A DNA stretch of 44,022 bases, taken from assembly GCF_003852515.1 (NCBI RefSeq), contig NZ_QAJK01000130.1, positions 1 through 44,022 of the forward strand. Direction: 5' to 3'. Both the position numbers and the translations under genes were made by a program. The stretch comes from Variovorax sp. KBW07 (GTDB lineage: Bacteria > Pseudomonadota > Gammaproteobacteria > Burkholderiales > Burkholderiaceae_C). This document shows, piece by piece, positions 18,509-27,218 of this stretch. The notes under the pieces are model-generated. The model did no database searches. It was given only the letters and a program-made list of their open reading frames with translations, and had not been told where the DNA came from. Every line of letters begins with the position of its first letter. Position 1 is the first letter of the stretch.

Positions 18509-19234
18509 TCAGGCAGACGGCAGGCGCTGCATCAGGCAGACCATCAGCACCGGCTCGTTGTCGATCTTCGAGCGATCGATCTTGCGGGTCTTGCCGTTGG
18601 CGACGATCACCAGGTGTTCGTCGACGTCCATGCCCTCTTCGTCGGACTGGGTGCGGATGGTGTCGATGTTCGACCACGCAATGAGCTGGCCCTTGTGCAC
18701 CAGGCCTTCCGCATTCAGCCCCAGTGCGCCGAAGGCCACGGTCTCGCCTGAATGCACGCGGCGTTCGACGTCGTGCCGCAGCACCTCGCCCACGGCTTCT
18801 TCCACTTCGGCGAGCAGCGCGTGCGCGTTGTCCCACAGGTCGAGCCGAAGCCGCAGCGTGTTGCCGTTGCGCGTGGTCAGCAGCAGATGGTTGCGGTTGT
18901 GTCGGTGGCGCAGCCGCGTCACGTCGGCGAAGGCCACGATGTTCTTGCCCATCTGCAGCCCATGCGCGCCCACGGTCAGCACTTCGGGCGCGCGCAACCA
19001 TGCAAAGAAGTCGCTGCCCTTCCAGCAGATCAGGTAGATCGCGGCGGGAATCGCCAGCACCAGCACGAACAGCGTTGCCTTGTAGCGAACGATGTCCGGC
19101 GTGATGAGATACGGAAGGATGTAGATCTTTGCCGGCACCAGCATCATGGCGCAGAAGAGATAGATCGCGGCAAGGCCGCCCAGCACGCAATAGAAGGCGT
19201 AGCGCGGAAAGATTCGGGCGTGACGAATGGGCAT
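18509..19234 (-). CDS. two-helix membrane protein with PH-like domains
   Basis: 241 residues from the ATG at 19234 (a TTG at 19258 is possible). Two membrane helices (YAFYCVLGGLAAIYLFCAMM; ATLFVLVLAIPAAIYLICW) are followed by two beta-rich stretches: VLTVGAHGLQMGKNIVAFAD, then FGALGLNAEGLVHKGQLIAW. Both fit the PH-like pattern of the gene 76 bases downstream. Function is not known. The 76-base gap carries a purine-rich tract on the plus strand (18466-18508) and nothing else. Confidence 0.6.
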   Translation of the reverse strand: MPIRHARIFPRYAFYCVLGGLAAIYLFCAMMLVPAKIYILPYLITPDIVRYKATLFVLVLAIPAAIYLICWKGSDFFAWLRAPEVLTVGAHGLQMGKNIVAFADVTRLRHRHNRNHLLLTTRNGNTLRLRLDLWDNAHALLAEVEEAVGEVLRHDVERRVHSGETVAFGALGLNAEGLVHKGQLIAWSNIDTIRTQSDEEGMDVDEHLVIVANGKTRKIDRSKIDNEPVLMVCLMQRLPSA

Positions 19235-19447
19235 GTGCGTGGCCCAGTGCGTCGACAACGGGCGAGGTGGCGTGATGGCGTGAAGCTTGATTTGCGCGCA
19301 CGACCATACCAGCGGGAAGTGCCATGCGAGACGCTTTGCAGGCCATCGGGGCCCTCTTTTTTTCTATCGCAAACGGCAGCGCCGAAGACTGGTAGTTAGG
19401 AAGATTTAAGTTTCCTGCTTACCTGTTGGCAACCGCTGCTTAAGCAT

Positions 19448-19537
19448 TCATGGCACCTCGTGCCGCCAATGCGCGCGCGCATCGGTGCTCAACAATGCAT
19501 CGAGCGCCGCGAGCAGGTTCAGGCCCATGGAATTCAT
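19448..19537 (-). pseudogene. possible LysR-type regulator remnant (N-terminal 29 residues)
   Basis: MNSMGLNLLAALDALLS is what the first helix of a LysR regulator looks like. After DARAHWRHEVP a stop follows at once. Codons end mostly in G or C. A LysR gene divergent from the methyltransferase at 19631 would be a normal arrangement, so this may be a truncated relic. The rest of the 396-base gap (19235-19630) holds a small inverted repeat (AGGAA, 9 bases, TTCCT; 19398-19416) and no other gene. Confidence 0.35.
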
Positions 19538-19630
19538 TTCACGCAGGCCATTGCCTTGAACAATGCCCTGTACAGATGCGTCCGGCGGGTTGAAACTTCG
19601 CGCCCTCGCAACGCCGGAGCCTTTCTCTTC

Positions 19631-20560
19631 ATGAACCCATCGCAAGCCAGCCGCACCGCCCTCGCCACCTCGTTGATGCGGGCACTCCATTCGCGCAGCG
19701 ACCCCGCGCCACTGCTGGACGATCCGTGGGGCGACCGCCTCGTGCCTGAATCCGTGCGCACGGCCTTTCGCGAACGGGGCATGGCACGGCTCGGCGCTTC
19801 AGCTTCAGCCGCATCGCTGTCGTCGTTGTCGCCGGAAGCGGTGCTCGATGCGGGCCTGCGCGCGAACGCGGCCTACCCCGATGTGATCCTGCGTTCGCGC
19901 TACACCGAAGACGCACTGAAAGACGCGGTGAGCCGGGGCGTCCGCCAGTACGTGATCGTCGGCGCGGGCTTCGACAGCTTCGTCTGCCGCCGCCCTGCGT
20001 GGGCCGAAGGCCTGGGCATCTATGAAGTCGATCACCCGTCCACGCAGCAACTGAAGCGCCAGCGCCTGCAGGAGTGCGGCGTTGCCGAATCGGCTGACGT
20101 GCACTTCGTCGAGGCCGACCTGTCGGTCGAAGACCTCGGCACCGCGCTCGCACGCTCGCCTTTCCAGCCCGCCCTGCCGACCTTCTTCGCATGGCTCGGC
20201 GTTACCGTGTACCTCACGCGCGAAGCCAACCTGGCCGCGCTGCGCGCCATTGCCTCCTGTGCACCGGAAGGCAGCGAGCTGGTCTTCACCTACGTCGACG
20301 AGGCAGCCTTGCGCACCGATGGCACGGCCAATGAAGCGTTCCAGAAGCTGCGCGGCGACGTGTCTTCCGTGGGCGAAGCCTTCCTGTCGGGCTTCGATCC
20401 GACAACGCTGGCGGCCCAGCTGCGCGACACCGGGCTCGAACTGGTGGAAGACCTCGATGACCACCAGGCCCTGGCGCGCTACGACGCCGCGGGCGCCAAC
20501 GGGCTGCGGCCCGCCGGCGCGGCGCACGTGGCGCGCGCCGTCAGGTTCCGGTCCGCCTGA
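19631..20560 (+). CDS. class I SAM-dependent methyltransferase (TIGR00027/Ppm1-like)
   Basis: 309 residues. Motifs of the leucine-carboxyl-methyltransferase-like family (TIGR00027) are seen: MNPSQASRTALATSLMRA, then LRSRYTEDAL, the SAM motif VIVGAGFDSFVCR near residue 115, YEVDHPSTQQLKRQRL, and FAWLGVTVYLTREA. Substrate is unknown. The ATG at 19631 has GGAG 11 bases upstream; upstream in-frame codons do not look like the family. No partner gene is coupled to it. Confidence 0.85.
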   Translation: MNPSQASRTALATSLMRALHSRSDPAPLLDDPWGDRLVPESVRTAFRERGMARLGASASAASLSSLSPEAVLDAGLRANAAYPDVILRSRYTEDALKDAVSRGVRQYVIVGAGFDSFVCRRPAWAEGLGIYEVDHPSTQQLKRQRLQECGVAESADVHFVEADLSVEDLGTALARSPFQPALPTFFAWLGVTVYLTREANLAALRAIASCAPEGSELVFTYVDEAALRTDGTANEAFQKLRGDVSSVGEAFLSGFDPTTLAAQLRDTGLELVEDLDDHQALARYDAAGANGLRPAGAAHVARAVRFRSA

Positions 20561-20662
20561 GGCTGCTAGCGTGCGCGGCACTTGTGGCGCTGCCCGTCGA
20601 TGGCGATGATGCCTTCCGACGCGCCGCCACCGGTTCCCGCAACCCCGACAACAGGCCCTGCC

Positions 20663-21370
20663 ATGACCGCCAAACCCAACCTGATTTCCGTCGCCCTCGG
20701 CGAACTCCATCCGACCCAGATCACGGTCGGCGGCGCCGAGGTCGCGACCAAGCGCACGCAGTGGAGCCAGCTCAAGCGCAAGGAGCGCGAGCGCACGCTG
20801 GCCGCGCACTGGTTTCCGGCGGTGCGCGGGCCGGGCGGGCGCTACTACATCGTCGACCACCATCACCTGGGGCGTGCGCTGCATGAGGAGTCGGTCGACA
20901 CGGTGTGGGTGATGCAGCTGGACGATCTCTCGGAGGTCAAGGGCGAGCAGTTCTGGCGGCTGATGGAATTCCACCGCTGGGCGCATCCGTTCGACGAGAA
21001 GGGCAAGCGGCGCGAGTACAGCGCGATACCTTCCAGCGTGGCTAGGCTGCGCGACGATCCGTACCGCGCGCTCGCCGGCTTCGTGCGCAAGGCCGGCGGC
21101 TACGCGAAGGACGCGGCGCCGTATGCGGAATTCCTTTGGGCCGATCATTTCCGCCCGCTGCTGCCGGCCAAAAAACTGCAGCCCTCGGCGACCGAGCCGC
21201 TGCCGCAAGCCACCATCGACAAGGCCGTGGCACTGGCGCGCGCCGCCGCCGCACGCTACCTGCCGGGCTGGACCGGCGTGACCAATCCGGGGCCGGCGCC
21301 AGCGCCCGTGGCCGCCACGGCGGCCATCGAGCCCGCCCACGACCACAACGACCACAAGCCCGCCAAGTGA
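20663..21370 (+). CDS. ParB-like nuclease-fold protein (ParBc_2 type)
   Basis: 235 residues. The N-terminal ParB/sulfiredoxin-like region reads SVALGELHPTQITVGGAEV, WFPAVRGPGGRYYIVDHHHL and GRALHEE, the ParBc_2 (putative ParB-like nuclease) pattern. The C-terminal half has FHRWAHPFDEKGKRR and a His-rich tail (HDHNDHK). No ParA or partition site is nearby, so a role in chromosome segregation is unlikely. The stop overlaps the SulP start (GTGA), which suggests a job tied to anion transport. Confidence 0.75.
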   Translation: MTAKPNLISVALGELHPTQITVGGAEVATKRTQWSQLKRKERERTLAAHWFPAVRGPGGRYYIVDHHHLGRALHEESVDTVWVMQLDDLSEVKGEQFWRLMEFHRWAHPFDEKGKRREYSAIPSSVARLRDDPYRALAGFVRKAGGYAKDAAPYAEFLWADHFRPLLPAKKLQPSATEPLPQATIDKAVALARAAAARYLPGWTGVTNPGPAPAPVAATAAIEPAHDHNDHKPAK

Positions 21371-23043
21371 GCCTGGGCAGCAGCCTCCCCGGGCGCCGCC
21401 CCGGCATCGCCGACGTGGTGGCGGGCGTGTCCATCGCGGGGCTGCTGCTGCCCGAGGCCGTCGCGTATTCGGGCATTGCGGGGCTGCCGCCGCAGGCCGG
21501 TGTGATCGCGCTCTTCGCCGGCCTGCTGGTCTACGGTTTCTTCGGCAGCAGCCGCTTCGCGATCGTCTCGGCCACCTCGTCGTCGGCCGCGGTGCTGTTC
21601 GCGGCCACCACCTCTGTTCCGGGCATCGATGCCGCGACGCGGCTGGCGCTGGGCGCGGGCATCGTGCTGCTGGCCGGCGTCTTCTTCGTCATTGCGGGCA
21701 TCGCCAAGCTGGGCGCGGTGTCGAGCCTGATCGCCAAGCCGGTGCTGCGCGGCTTCGCGCTCGGGCTGGCGCTGACCATCGTGATCAAGCAGTTGCCGAA
21801 GGTGCTGGCGGTGCAGCCCGCGCACAGCGATTTCTTCAGGCTCATCGCGGGCCTCGCGGCCGACTGGCGGCACTGGAACCTGGCCGGCGCGGCCATGGCG
21901 CTGGTTGCGCTGGTGCTGCTGCGCGGACTGGCGCGCTGGCGCGCGGTGCCGGCCGCGCTGCTGGTGATCGTGGGCGGCATCGTGCTCGACGTGAGCGGGC
22001 TGTGCCATGCCTGGGGCGTGGCCGCGGTGGGACCGATCTCGCTCGACTTCTCGCACCCGGGCGTGCCCTCGCTCGACCGCGCGCAATGGCTGGGCTTGGG
22101 CGAGCTGGCATTCGCGATGGCGCTCATCCTGTATGCCGAATCGTATGGCTCGATCCGCACCTTCGCGATGCGCCACGGCGACAGCGTATCGGCCAACCGC
22201 GACCTGCTGGCGCTGGGCGGCGCGAACCTGCTGTCCGCGCTGTTCCAGGGCATGCCGGTGGGCGCGGGCTACTCGGCCACCTCGGCCAATGAATCGGCGG
22301 GCGCGCAGAGCCGTGCGGCGGGCCTGGTGGCCGGGCTGGTGGTGCTGGTGGCGGTACTCACGCTGCTGCCATGGATCGCGCACACGCCCGAGCCGCTGCT
22401 GGCCGCCATCGTGATCAATGCGGTGAGCCATTCGCTGAACCCGTCGTCGATGCGGCCGTATTTCCGTTGGCGGCGCGACCGGCTGGTGGCGCTGGTGGCC
22501 GTCGCGGCCGTGCTGCTGCTGGGCGTGCTCGACGGGCTGCTGGCGGCCATCGGCGTGAGCCTGCTGCTGCTGTTGCGCGGCTTCTCGCGCACCACCGTCA
22601 GCTGGCTCGGCCGGCTGGGGCAGAGCCACGACTACGTCGACACGGGGCGCCACCCCGAGGCCGTGGTGCCGCCGGGCGTGCTGATCGCGCGGCCCGAAGT
22701 GCCGCTGTTCTTCGGCAATGCCGATGCGGTGTTCGCGTCGATCCGCACGCGCATCGACGCCACGCCGGCGCTGCGGCGCATGGTGCTGAGCCTGGAAGAA
22801 TCGCCGGACCTCGACGCCACCAGCATCGAGGCGCTGTGCGACTTTGCCGCCTACGTGCGCGTGCGCGGCGCGCGCCTGTCGCTGGCGCGCGTGAAGGACA
22901 ACGTGCGCGACCTGCTGGCCAAGGTCGATTCGCCCGACCTGTCCGCCGAGGTGTATGCGCCGTGGAGCGTGGACGATGCGGTGCAGGCCTCGCAGGGCAC
23001 GGGCACCGCCACGACCGTCAGCGCTGCGCCGCCTGCCGCCTGA
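21367..23043 (+). CDS. SulP-family inorganic anion transporter with STAS domain
   Basis: 558 residues from a GTG that overlaps the ParB-like gene. About 11-12 helices start with VAGVSIAGLLLPEAVAYSGI and include SATSSSAAVLF and GMPVGAGYSATSANESAGAQ, typical of SulP/SLC26 carriers of sulfate, bicarbonate or related anions. A C-terminal STAS domain (about 440-530, LSLEESPDLDATSIEALCDF) follows. The 3' end overlaps the convergent AraC gene by 26 bases. Exact substrate cannot be told. Confidence 0.9.
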   Translation: MSLGSSLPGRRPGIADVVAGVSIAGLLLPEAVAYSGIAGLPPQAGVIALFAGLLVYGFFGSSRFAIVSATSSSAAVLFAATTSVPGIDAATRLALGAGIVLLAGVFFVIAGIAKLGAVSSLIAKPVLRGFALGLALTIVIKQLPKVLAVQPAHSDFFRLIAGLAADWRHWNLAGAAMALVALVLLRGLARWRAVPAALLVIVGGIVLDVSGLCHAWGVAAVGPISLDFSHPGVPSLDRAQWLGLGELAFAMALILYAESYGSIRTFAMRHGDSVSANRDLLALGGANLLSALFQGMPVGAGYSATSANESAGAQSRAAGLVAGLVVLVAVLTLLPWIAHTPEPLLAAIVINAVSHSLNPSSMRPYFRWRRDRLVALVAVAAVLLLGVLDGLLAAIGVSLLLLLRGFSRTTVSWLGRLGQSHDYVDTGRHPEAVVPPGVLIARPEVPLFFGNADAVFASIRTRIDATPALRRMVLSLEESPDLDATSIEALCDFAAYVRVRGARLSLARVKDNVRDLLAKVDSPDLSAEVYAPWSVDDAVQASQGTGTATTVSAAPPAA

Positions 23044-23974
23044 ACTCGCTCGGGCTGCCGCCCGTGTGCTCGCGGAACACGCGGCTGAAGTGCGAGAGAT
23101 TGCCGAAGCCGGCAGCCAGCGCAATGTCGGTGATCGACCTCGCCGCGTTCGCCGGGTCGAGCAGTTCGCGGATGCTGACGGCCAGACGCTGGTGCTGGAT
23201 GTAGCCGGTCAGCGTTTCGTCGTCGCCCGCAAAGGCGCTGTGCAGCAGCCGCTTGCTGCAGCGCAGGGCCAGCGCCATGCTGTCGATCGACAGCGCCGGG
23301 TCGTGCAGGTTCTGCGCCACGTGCCGGCGGATGCGGTCTTTCAACGCCTCGCGTTGGGTCTGCGGCGTTTCCTGCCCCGCCAGTTCCATCAGCGACAGCC
23401 GCACCAGCTGGATCAGCAATTCGCCGGCACCACGCGCCGCGGCCTCGCTCATGAAGGGCAGCTCCAGGTAGGTGCTGCGCATGGTCTCCAGCGCCACGCG
23501 CGAGATGCCGCTGCCGCCGCCGATGCGCCGCGCCACCAGGTCGTTGAGCGGCAACGCGGGCGTGGCCAGCTGGTCTTTCGGCAGCATCACGATCAGGTGG
23601 TCGCTGCGCTCGGGGTTGGCCACGGTGTAGTCGGCGGTGGTGTCGTACAGCGTCCATCCGCCCGAGCGCACCGCTGCCGCGCGGCCGCGCTGCGTGACTT
23701 CGGCCGAGCCCTGCCAGGGCGCGACGATCTTCAGGTACGGCGCTTCGCTCATGCGTGCCATCTGCGTGGTGCGCAGCACGCGGTGCCGGTTGGCTTCGAG
23801 CCGCGTGAGGATCACGTCGCCGGCATGCGAGGCCGCCAGGTGGCCATCGAATTCGCTGTCGTCGTACAGGTCGGAACCCAGGCCGCCGAAGTGGCGCCAC
23901 ACCCACTCGCACCACAGCGGCCCGCGCTCCTTCGGCGGGATCTGGTCGGTGGACAGGAGCAAGGAGGCGGTCAT
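23018..23974 (-). CDS. AraC-family transcriptional regulator (FeaR/AraC_binding_2 type)
   Basis: 318 residues. The N-terminal ligand part (HLAASHAGDVILTRLEANRH and LIVMLPKDQL) resembles the AraC_binding_2 group, which includes FeaR and NahR-neighbour regulators of aromatic catabolism. The C-terminal double HTH runs from residue 215 to the end (SIDSMALALRCSKRLLHSAF; ITDIALAAGFGNLSHFSRVF). It is divergent from the HAAT/aldehyde-dehydrogenase operon at 24195 and probably controls it with an aromatic effector (inference). Confidence 0.87.
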   Translation of the reverse strand: MTASLLLSTDQIPPKERGPLWCEWVWRHFGGLGSDLYDDSEFDGHLAASHAGDVILTRLEANRHRVLRTTQMARMSEAPYLKIVAPWQGSAEVTQRGRAAAVRSGGWTLYDTTADYTVANPERSDHLIVMLPKDQLATPALPLNDLVARRIGGGSGISRVALETMRSTYLELPFMSEAAARGAGELLIQLVRLSLMELAGQETPQTQREALKDRIRRHVAQNLHDPALSIDSMALALRCSKRLLHSAFAGDDETLTGYIQHQRLAVSIRELLDPANAARSITDIALAAGFGNLSHFSRVFREHTGGSPSEFRRQAAQR

Positions 23975-24103
23975 GCGGGCTGGACTGCAAGGACGACGAG
24001 AACGAAAGATTTCAACACGAAGCCGGGGTGCCGCGCATTGTGAAGCGCCTTCGCGGCCCAAGGGATTGCGGGTTAACCACTAGGCGCCTGCACGCTGCGT
24101 CAA

Positions 24104-24130
24104 GTGCTTTGTGCGCGGGGGGCACAGCAC
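24104..24130. promoter_or_regulatory. imperfect inverted repeat upstream of the second HAAT operon
   Basis: GTGCTTTGTGC and GCACAGCAC face each other across seven G/C-rich bases, in the 220-base gap between the AraC gene and the binding-protein gene. A GGTTAACC palindrome lies at 24071-24078. AraC sites are usually direct repeats, so this assignment is weak. The ribosome-binding site CAGGAGAC before the ATG at 24195 is clear. Confidence 0.25.
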
Positions 24131-24194
24131 CCGAAGGCCCGCGTTTCTACGATCCCTGCAGCGGGCGCATACCGACGCCCCACAGGAGACCTGA

Positions 24195-25385
24195 ATGCTT
24201 CACCCCAACCGCCGCCACTGGATCAAGGGCACCGCCACCGCGCTTGGCGCGGCCGCCGTTGCACCGCAACTGTTCGCGCAGGGCGCGCCCGTTCGCATCG
24301 GCTACGCCATCGCGCGCACTGGCCCGTGGGCTGCCGGCGCGCAGGTCAGCCAGGAACCCAACTACCTGCTGTGGGCCGAGCAGGTGAACGCCGCCGGCGG
24401 CCTGTCGGTGAAGGGCGCCAGGCGCCCTATAGAGCTGATCGGCTACGACGATCGCAGCGAGACCGAGACCTGCGTGCGCACCTTCGAGAAGCTCATGGGC
24501 AGCGACAAGGTCGACCTGGTGCTGCCGCCCTGGGGTTCGGGCGCCAACTTCGCGGTGGCCCCGCTGGCCAACCGCTTCGGCTACCCGCTGCTGTCGCCCA
24601 CCGCGCTGTCGCGCAAGCTGATCGACATGCGCCTGCCCTTCTTCTTCTCGCTGCTGCAGCAGCCCGACAAGATGATGGGCGCGCTGGTCGACATGCTGGT
24701 GGCGAACAACGTGAAGACCATTGCCATCGTCTACATGGACGACCTGTTCGGGCTGGAGAACTTTGCCGCGCTCAATGCCGCGCTGAAAAAGACCAGCATC
24801 CAGGTGCTCGAGCGCAAGAGCTACCCGCTGGGCGTGAAAGACCTGGCGCCGGTGCTGCGCACCATGAAGGACCTGAACCCCGACGCCTTCATCGGCATCA
24901 CCTACCCGCCGGACACCATTCTTGCGAGCCGCCAGGCGCGCGAGGTGGGCTTCAACCCGAAGTATTTCTATGCGTCGGTGGGCACCGCCTTCCAGCTCTA
25001 CAAGAACGTGATGGCGGCCAACACCGAAGGCGTGATCGGCATGGGCTCGTGGAACGGCAAGACCAGCCCCGAGGCCAAGGCCTACTTCGATGCGCACACC
25101 AAAAAGTTCGGCAAGGAACCCGACCGCTGGGCCAGCGGCCACGCATGGGCGGGGCTGCAGATTCTTCAGCAGGCGGTGGAGAAGGTGGGCCTGGACCGCA
25201 AGGCGCTGCGCGAGCAGATCGCGAAGAACGAGTTCAAGACCATCCTCGGCCCGATCCGTTTCGAGGGCAGCGAGAACGCCTCGATTCCCGGCACCGTCGC
25301 GCAATGGCAGGGCAGCGACTTCGAAGTGGTCTGGCCCAAGGACCGCGCCACCGCGCAACTGATGCCCAAGCCGGCCTGGAAATAA
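24195..25385 (+). CDS. HAAT-family ABC transporter substrate-binding protein, Tat-type signal
   Basis: 396 residues. The signal has a twin-arginine motif (NRRHWIKGTA) and likely cleavage after LFAQG; export through Tat rather than Sec is therefore suggested. The mature part begins VRIGYAIARTGPWAAGAQVS, a LivJ-type binding fold. It is the first gene of an operon with two permeases, two ATPases and an aldehyde dehydrogenase. An aromatic carboxylate or aldehyde precursor is a plausible ligand (inference). AGGAGAC precedes the start. Confidence 0.9.
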   Translation: MLHPNRRHWIKGTATALGAAAVAPQLFAQGAPVRIGYAIARTGPWAAGAQVSQEPNYLLWAEQVNAAGGLSVKGARRPIELIGYDDRSETETCVRTFEKLMGSDKVDLVLPPWGSGANFAVAPLANRFGYPLLSPTALSRKLIDMRLPFFFSLLQQPDKMMGALVDMLVANNVKTIAIVYMDDLFGLENFAALNAALKKTSIQVLERKSYPLGVKDLAPVLRTMKDLNPDAFIGITYPPDTILASRQAREVGFNPKYFYASVGTAFQLYKNVMAANTEGVIGMGSWNGKTSPEAKAYFDAHTKKFGKEPDRWASGHAWAGLQILQQAVEKVGLDRKALREQIAKNEFKTILGPIRFEGSENASIPGTVAQWQGSDFEVVWPKDRATAQLMPKPAWK

Positions 25386-25389
25386 AGAC

Positions 25390-26268
25390 GTGTCTCTTAC
25401 TGGATGGGCCGAGCTTCTTGCCGGCGGATTGATCACGGGCGGCATCTACGCGCTGGTTGCCATCGGACTGAACCTGCAGTACGGGCTGATGCGCATCATG
25501 AACATCTCGCACGGCGAGTTCCTGATGCTGGGGGCCTTCCTGACATGGTGGGCGCACACGGCCCTCGGCATTTCGCCGCTGGTCTTCATGCCGGTGGCGT
25601 TCGCAGTGCTGATGGTGCTGGGCATGGCGGTGCACTGGCTGTGCTTTCGCCAGGTGGCGGCGCGCGCGCCGAACGTCGATGTGTTCGAGGCGCGCAGCCT
25701 GATGGTCGGCTTCGGGCTGATGTTCCTGGTGCAGAACACCGCCCTGCTGGTCTGGGGCGGCGACCTGCGCGGCTACGACTACCTGGCCGAGCCGGTGCAG
25801 TTCGGCGAGATGCGCTTCACGGCCAACAAGCTGGTGCTGTTCGGCGTGGCGCTGGCGCTGAGCATCGGGCTCATTGCGCTGCTCAAGCTCACGCTGCTGG
25901 GCAAGGCGGTGCGCGCGCTGATGCAGTCGCCCACCGGCGCGCAGCTCGTGGGCATCAACACGAAGCGGCTGCATCCGCTGATGTTCGGCATCGGCCTGGG
26001 CCTGTCGGGCGTGGCCGGCGCGCTGCTGTCGATGACCTACGAAATCTCTCCCTCGATGGGCGAGCCCTACACGGTGACGGCGCTGATCGTCATCACGCTC
26101 GGCGGCTTCGGCAGCATCGCGGGAAGCCTCGTCGGCGGCCTGCTGCTGGGCGTGGTGGAAGCGCTGGGCATGCACTACACGAGCCCCTCGCTCAAGATGC
26201 TGCTGTCGTATGCCGTGTTCATCGGCGTGCTGATCTGGCGGCCCAACGGACTGTTTTCCCGCAAATGA
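25390..26268 (+). CDS. HAAT ABC transporter permease (LivH type)
   Basis: 292 residues, the usual LivH size. It begins with LAGGLITGGIYALVAIGLNL, then GLMRIMNISHGEFLMLGAF, and ends with the ITLGGFGSIAGSLVGGLLLG motif. The start codon is GTG at 25390, four bases after the previous stop. The stop overlaps the LivM-type start (ATGA). Confidence 0.92.
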   Translation: MSLTGWAELLAGGLITGGIYALVAIGLNLQYGLMRIMNISHGEFLMLGAFLTWWAHTALGISPLVFMPVAFAVLMVLGMAVHWLCFRQVAARAPNVDVFEARSLMVGFGLMFLVQNTALLVWGGDLRGYDYLAEPVQFGEMRFTANKLVLFGVALALSIGLIALLKLTLLGKAVRALMQSPTGAQLVGINTKRLHPLMFGIGLGLSGVAGALLSMTYEISPSMGEPYTVTALIVITLGGFGSIAGSLVGGLLLGVVEALGMHYTSPSLKMLLSYAVFIGVLIWRPNGLFSRK

Positions 26269-27218
26269 CTTCCCCTCTCAAGAACCTGCGGACCCTGCAG
26301 GACAAGCCGTGGCGGGTGCTGGCCATCGGCCTTGCGCTGGCGGCCACCGTGCCGTGGATCGCGTCGGAGTTCATCGCCTCGGTGGCGCTGGGCTGCCTGA
26401 TGTACATCGCGCTGGCCACCAGCTGGTCGCTGTTCTGCGGTGCCACGCGCTACCTGTCGCTGGCCACTTCGGCCTTCTTCGGGCTCGGTGCCTATGCCAG
26501 CGCCACGCTGCTCGACGTGCTGCCGTGGCCGCTGGTCATTTTGTGCGGCGCAGCCATTGCCAGCGCGGTGGCGGTGCTGATGGGCGCGGCCGTGCTGCAC
26601 CTGCGCGGCACCTACTTCGCGGTGCTGACATTCGGCATGACGGAGCTGATCCGCCATGCCGTGACCTTCGTCGAAAAGCAGGTGTCGGGCACGGTCGGCC
26701 GCGTGCTCACCGTGGTGCCATCGAACGAGACGGTGTACCTCACGGTGCTGGCGATTGCGGGTGCGGCCATTGCCACGGCCTTGCTGGTCAAGCGCAGCCG
26801 CTTCGGGCTGGCGCTGGCCGGCATCGGTGCCGACGAGCAGCGCGCGCAGACGCTGGGCGTCGACACGCGCCGCGTCAAGGTGATGGGCTTCGCGCTCACC
26901 GCCGCGTTTGCCGGCGCAGTGGGCGCGGCCATGGCGGTGCGCTGGACCTACATCGACCCGCCGGCCGTGTTCAGCCCCTTCATCGGTTTCCAGACCGTGC
27001 TGATCGCGATGATCGGCGGGGCCGCCAGCATCGGCGGGCCGGTGGCCGCGGCCATCGTCTTCAGCCTGCTGGCCGAGACGCTGCGGCTGCAACTGCCCTA
27101 CGGCTACATGATGGTGCTGGGGCTGCTGCTGATTCTTTGCGTGATGTACCTGCCGAACGGCCTGGCGTCGCTGTGGCAGCGCAAGGCGGCGGCATTGCGG
27201 AGGCACGGCCATGAATGA
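26265..27218 (+). CDS. HAAT ABC transporter permease (LivM type)
   Basis: 317 residues with about ten helices. Typical LivM features are LSLATSAFFGLGAYASATLL, LRGTYFAVLTFGMTELIRHA, and GADEQRAQTLGVDTRRVKVM followed by IGGAASIGGPVAAAIVF. Unlike the transporter at 2700-7698, it is not fused to an ATPase. Overlaps are 4 bases with the LivH gene and 8 bases with the LivG gene. Confidence 0.92.
   Translation: MTSPLKNLRTLQDKPWRVLAIGLALAATVPWIASEFIASVALGCLMYIALATSWSLFCGATRYLSLATSAFFGLGAYASATLLDVLPWPLVILCGAAIASAVAVLMGAAVLHLRGTYFAVLTFGMTELIRHAVTFVEKQVSGTVGRVLTVVPSNETVYLTVLAIAGAAIATALLVKRSRFGLALAGIGADEQRAQTLGVDTRRVKVMGFALTAAFAGAVGAAMAVRWTYIDPPAVFSPFIGFQTVLIAMIGGAASIGGPVAAAIVFSLLAETLRLQLPYGYMMVLGLLLILCVMYLPNGLASLWQRKAAALRRHGHE

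Noticed and set aside
20663-21370. ParB-like gene as part of a partition system or plasmid origin
   Set aside because: No parA, no parS-like repeats and a SulP gene as partner; the family is ParBc_2, not the partition ParB with an HTH domain.
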